Source: Thermoplasmata archaeon
GTDB taxonomy: Archaea > Thermoplasmatota > Thermoplasmata > SG8-5
Reading direction: 5' to 3'
DNA: 8,145 nucleotides
NCBI GenBank assembly: GCA_030655715.1
Contig: JAUSPR010000177.1
Location: 1-8,145 of the forward strand
The notes under the pieces were generated by a model. That model saw nothing but the letters and a program-made list of their open reading frames with translations. It did no database searches and was not told where the DNA came from. Position 1 is the first letter of the stretch, and each line of letters begins with the position of its first letter. The position numbers and the translations under genes were made by a program. This document shows positions 5,992-8,145 of this stretch, in pieces.

Positions 5992-7650
5992 ATGAAGCAA
6001 GACATCGAGATTGCCAGGGAAGCGAAGTTGGAGACAATTGACTCAATTGCGAATAAGCTGGGGCTTTGCTCCGACCTGCTTATCCCGTTCGGTTGCAGCA
6101 AGGCCAAGGTCGCGGTGGACCGGATGGATTTATCCCAGAAAAAAGGCAAGATAATCCTCGTTACAGCAATGAGCCCCACGCCGGCCGGTGAAGGAAAAAC
6201 CACAATGGCCATCGGCCTATCAATGGCTCTGTGCAAATTAGGAAAGAATGCTGTTGTCGGCCTGCGGGAACCGTCGCTCGGACCTGTATTCGGAATCAAG
6301 GGCGGCGCTGCCGGAGGCGGCCATTCCCAGGTCTTGCCAATGGAGGACATCAACCTGCATTTTACTGGCGACCTGCATGCCATCACATCGTCCAACAACC
6401 TTCTTTCAGCCCTGATAAACAACAGCATGCATTATGGAAATGAATTCAACCTGGATTCAAGAAGAATATTCTGGTCAAGGGTGCTGGACATGAATGACCG
6501 GTCCCTGCGCCAGGTGGTTGTGGGCCTTGGAGGAAGGGACGGCGGCATGGTGGACGAAGACAATTTCGACATAACAGCTGCATCGGAGGTCATGGCTATA
6601 CTGTGTCTGTGCAGCAATCCATCCGATCTCAAAGATATGCTGGGTCATGCAATGGTCGGTCTCAGCATGGACAGAAAACCCGTATATTGCAAGGACATGA
6701 AGGCTGCTGGCCCAATGGCTGTTCTCCTGAAGGACGCGATAAAGCCGAATTTGGTCCAGACGATAGAAGGAACGCCAGCAATTATTCATGGCGGGCCGTT
6801 CGCGAACATAGCTCATGGAACGTCATCACTTATCGGAGCGAGGCTCGGTCTCAATCTTGCGGATTACTATGTTACGGAGGCAGGTTTCGGCTCAGACCTT
6901 GGCGGGGAAAAATTCTTCGACATTTTTTCCAGGAAATCGGAGCTTCCGATTTCCGCGGTCGTCATCGTTGCCACAATCAGGGCCCTGAAATATCATGGCG
7001 GTGTGGGGAAGAAGGAACTGGGCGCGGAGAACGTCCAGGCTATGGAAAAAGGCTTCGTCAATCTCCAGAGGCATATCGAGAACATCAAGAAATTCGGATG
7101 GACCCCGGTTGTGGCACTAAACGTGTTCGGAACGGATACCGAAGCAGAAATAAACATGCTCAAGCAGCTTTGCACCTCCCATGGCTCCGAATGCATTCCC
7201 TCGAACATTCATACAAATGGCTCAGAGGGCGGCCTGGAACTTGCCAAGGCCGTGTTGTCAAAAATCGATGAAAAAATGCCCAATTTTGCTTATCCGCTTG
7301 ATATAGGGCTCAGAGAAAAAATTGAAATGCTGGCAACAAGCATTTACCGTGCTGGCAGCGTGGTATTCTCACCATTCGCGAAACGGCAGATGAACAAGTG
7401 GGAAGAATTGGGATATGCCAACCTTCCTGTCTGCCTGGCCAAGACTCAATATTCCTTTTCAGACAACCCAAAACTGCTAGGCGCGCCTGACGATTTCGAG
7501 CTGCATATCAGCGAGGTCAAGATATCCACTGGCGCGGGATTTGTTATTCCGATTGCTGGCGAGATAACTCGCATGCCCGGTCTGCCCAGACATCCGTCCG
7601 CGGAGTTCATTGACATTGATGAAAAAGGCAATATTGTCGGGCTGTTCTGA
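5992..7650 (+). CDS. fhs: Formate-tetrahydrofolate ligase
   Basis: Catalyses formate + tetrahydrofolate + ATP to 10-formyl-tetrahydrofolate + ADP + Pi in the cytoplasm. It feeds purine synthesis and other one-carbon steps, or works in reverse. At 552 residues it is close to the usual length of about 555-560. Motifs: the ATP-binding loop TPAGEGKTT at 63-71, EPSLGPVFGIKGGAAGGG at 93-110, DLHAITSSNNLL at 127-138, HGGPFANIAHG at 266-276, CLAKTQYSFSDNP at 481-493, and GFVIPIAGEITRMPGLPRHP at 516-535. All conserved blocks are present and in order, so the enzyme should be active. Its presence implies tetrahydrofolate (or a close analogue) as the carrier; many other archaea use methanopterins. No folD or other folate gene lies in the window. 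It runs convergent to the small 7656-7874 gene with 5 bp between the stop codons. The start is set by the TATA-like box at leaderless distance. Confidence 0.96.
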   Translation: MKQDIEIAREAKLETIDSIANKLGLCSDLLIPFGCSKAKVAVDRMDLSQKKGKIILVTAMSPTPAGEGKTTMAIGLSMALCKLGKNAVVGLREPSLGPVFGIKGGAAGGGHSQVLPMEDINLHFTGDLHAITSSNNLLSALINNSMHYGNEFNLDSRRIFWSRVLDMNDRSLRQVVVGLGGRDGGMVDEDNFDITAASEVMAILCLCSNPSDLKDMLGHAMVGLSMDRKPVYCKDMKAAGPMAVLLKDAIKPNLVQTIEGTPAIIHGGPFANIAHGTSSLIGARLGLNLADYYVTEAGFGSDLGGEKFFDIFSRKSELPISAVVIVATIRALKYHGGVGKKELGAENVQAMEKGFVNLQRHIENIKKFGWTPVVALNVFGTDTEAEINMLKQLCTSHGSECIPSNIHTNGSEGGLELAKAVLSKIDEKMPNFAYPLDIGLREKIEMLATSIYRAGSVVFSPFAKRQMNKWEELGYANLPVCLAKTQYSFSDNPKLLGAPDDFELHISEVKISTGAGFVIPIAGEITRMPGLPRHPSAEFIDIDEKGNIVGLF

Positions 7651-7664
7651 AAAAGCTATTTTTT
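7651..7664 (+). terminator. A/T-rich terminator of fhs
   Basis: Directly after the fhs stop, an A-run and a run of six T (7659-7664) flank a short GCTA, giving a weak A-T hairpin and a T-tract. Oligo-T alone is sufficient for many archaeal terminators. The T-tract overlaps the last codons of the convergent 72-codon gene. Confidence 0.5.
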
Positions 7665-7874
7665 GAAAAGCTTGTTCGGAGAATAATTCTGGATACCAAG
7701 CCTCTCCAGTTCGTGAATATGATGATCCAGTGCGATAAGACTGGAGACCATCATGCTTTCCAGCCATTTTGCTTCTTTGATGTCTGGATAAGTGTCCATG
7801 TTCGACCTGAGACGCTCGAGGCAGGCATTGAGGTACTGGGCCTGCTCTTTCAGACTTTCGATATCGACAAACAC
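7656..7874 (-). CDS. Small hypothetical protein, helical
   Basis: A 72-residue protein of unknown family, starting with GTG at 7872-7874 and ending 5 bp from the fhs stop on the opposite strand. The sequence is acidic to neutral and almost entirely helix-compatible. A leucine/charged segment (about 5-26) and a second one (about 37-60, including LDHHIHELERL at 49-59) could form a helical hairpin or coiled coil. No cysteine cluster, signal peptide or membrane segment is present. Support for it being real: a TATA-like box (7896-7903) centred 25-26 nt before the GTG, exactly the leaderless spacing seen in neighbouring genes, and protein-like composition. Against: no recognised homolog and a non-ATG start. 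The HHxxE-type run could suggest metal binding, but that is speculation. Confidence 0.6.
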   Translation of the reverse strand: MFVDIESLKEQAQYLNACLERLRSNMDTYPDIKEAKWLESMMVSSLIALDHHIHELERLGIQNYSPNKLFKK

Positions 7875-7890
7875 AACCCATAATTGCCAG

Positions 7891-8013
7891 ACAATTGTAA
7901 ATAGTTATGCCCAGACTTAACGATAGGCCGCCATGCACCGTGCACATAATCTCAAATGACATCAAAGCCAATTTGCTTTGATAATTCAGGTGCATGGCCT
8001 ACAACTGTAAACA
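7891..8013. repeat. Nested inverted repeat framed by an imperfect direct repeat
   Basis: Outer stem: TAGGCC (7924-7929) and ATGCACC (7933-7939) pair with GGCCTA (7996-8001) and GGTGCAT (7989-7995), giving 13 bp with a 3-nt bulge. Inner stem: ATCAAAGC (7961-7968) and GCTTTGAT (7975-7982) pair perfectly over 8 bp with a 6-nt loop. The 13-bp sequence at 7891-7903 recurs at 8001-8013 with two mismatches (ACAAyTGTAAAyA). It could be a small structured RNA, a cruciform regulatory site, or a small non-autonomous mobile element. Nothing encodes protein here. Confidence 0.6.
7896..7903 (-). promoter_or_regulatory. Putative TATA box of the small 72-codon gene
   Basis: Minus-strand TATTTACA is centred 25-26 nt before the GTG at 7872-7874, leaderless spacing. 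It lies inside the left copy of a 13-bp imperfect direct repeat (7891-7903 and 8001-8013). Read on the plus strand it could instead serve the structured region starting near 7924. Confidence 0.4.
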
Positions 8014-8014
8014 T

Positions 8015-8024
8015 CCAGGCCTGG
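8015..8024. repeat. 10-bp perfect palindrome CCAGGCCTGG
   Basis: A perfect palindrome just after the right copy of the direct repeat. It may be a protein-binding site or the base of a small hairpin; no function can be assigned. Confidence 0.4.
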
Positions 8025-8070
8025 CACTAATAAAACATATTTGAGGGCTGATGGTTTACTGTACAAATGC

Positions 8071-8106
8071 CGAGAACGCTCAGTCCTTTAGGGCTGAGAT
8101 GAGTCA
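8071..8106 (+). mobile_element. Possible IS200/IS605-type right-end hairpin (remnant)
   Basis: CTCAGTCC (8079-8086) pairs with GGGCTGAG (8091-8098) around loop TTTA, an 8-bp stem with one G-T pair, followed by ATGAGTCA. This resembles the right ends of many IS200/IS605-family elements, where a GC-rich stem with a CCTTTAGG-type tip is followed by a GATG(x)TCA-like motif; in those elements it is also the scaffold end of the TnpB-associated RNA. No tnpA or tnpB is visible. Upstream only a stop-bounded frame of about 23 codons ends in the hairpin. It is therefore a remnant, a tnpB-less copy, or a chance resemblance. Confidence 0.3.
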
Positions 8107-8145
8107 GCATAAGCAGTCGTCGATCCACCGTTGCATACCGTGAAT

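Larger units (their letters stand above)
7875..8145. other. Right-end region without a protein-coding gene
   Basis: All frames on both strands are broken by stops or lack protein-like composition; the only long frame is antisense to fhs. The region contains the promoter of the small gene, the nested inverted repeat, the palindrome and the IS-like hairpin listed separately. I see no tRNA: no matching acceptor, anticodon and T arms could be built from 8060-8145. Confidence 0.5.

Noticed and set aside
6603..7271. 222-codon plus-strand frame inside fhs
   Set aside because: Shadow frame of fhs; its translation is rich in Arg, Cys and Trp and resembles no protein, while the fhs frame is fully conserved.
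7477..7995. 172-codon minus-strand frame overlapping fhs and the small gene
   Set aside because: Antisense to conserved fhs codons and in a different frame from the better supported 72-codon gene; no promoter at its start.
8045..8145. Box C/D small RNA or tRNA at the right edge
   Set aside because: Only loose matches to C (GAGATGA) and D-like motifs, no k-turn pairing, and no cloverleaf can be built.

Overview
The window looks like a stretch of archaeal chromosome, most probably from a Thermoplasmata-type (Euryarchaeota-related) organism. Every confident gene has an A/T-rich TATA-like box where an archaeal promoter should be. Several genes have this box about 25-31 nt from the start codon and no Shine-Dalgarno sequence, which indicates leaderless or nearly leaderless transcripts. 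No bacterial -35/-10 promoters are evident. The lineage call is an inference from promoter style and gene content (AMP-forming acetyl-CoA synthetase, SatP-type acetate transporter, formate-tetrahydrofolate ligase), not from a marker gene.

Layout from left to right. Positions 1-241 hold no convincing gene and contain a C-rich tract (G-rich on the minus strand) next to the first promoter. At 242-1078 (+) is a BRO-N/DinD-like protein of phage or stress type. It is followed by three closely spaced hairpins (1118-1204) in the convergent gap before acs. At 1205-3148 (-) is an AMP-forming acetyl-CoA synthetase with a TTG start and a strong Shine-Dalgarno. Upstream of it at 3397-3975 (-) is a GPR1/FUN34/YaaH (SatP) acetate transporter. 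These two form an acetate-scavenging pair, each with its own promoter. Positions 4100-4226 carry a degenerate 35-bp tandem repeat whose units fold into hairpins, with compensatory base changes. At 4263-5015 (-) is a FabG-like short-chain dehydrogenase, divergent from a two-domain GNAT acetyltransferase at 5097-5951 (+). After 40 bp comes formate-tetrahydrofolate ligase (fhs, 5992-7650, +), convergent with a 72-codon unknown gene (7656-7874, -). The right end (7875-8145) has no recognisable gene. It contains a nested inverted repeat framed by a 13-bp imperfect direct repeat, then a hairpin resembling the right end of IS200/IS605-family elements.

Functionally, SatP would bring in acetate and Acs would activate it to acetyl-CoA. 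Fhs loads formate onto tetrahydrofolate for one-carbon metabolism. The SDR and GNAT genes cannot be assigned substrates. Most of the window is ordinary metabolism. The less ordinary parts are the hairpin repeat array, the structured right end, the BRO/DinD gene with its G-rich promoter tract, and the mix of leadered and leaderless genes.
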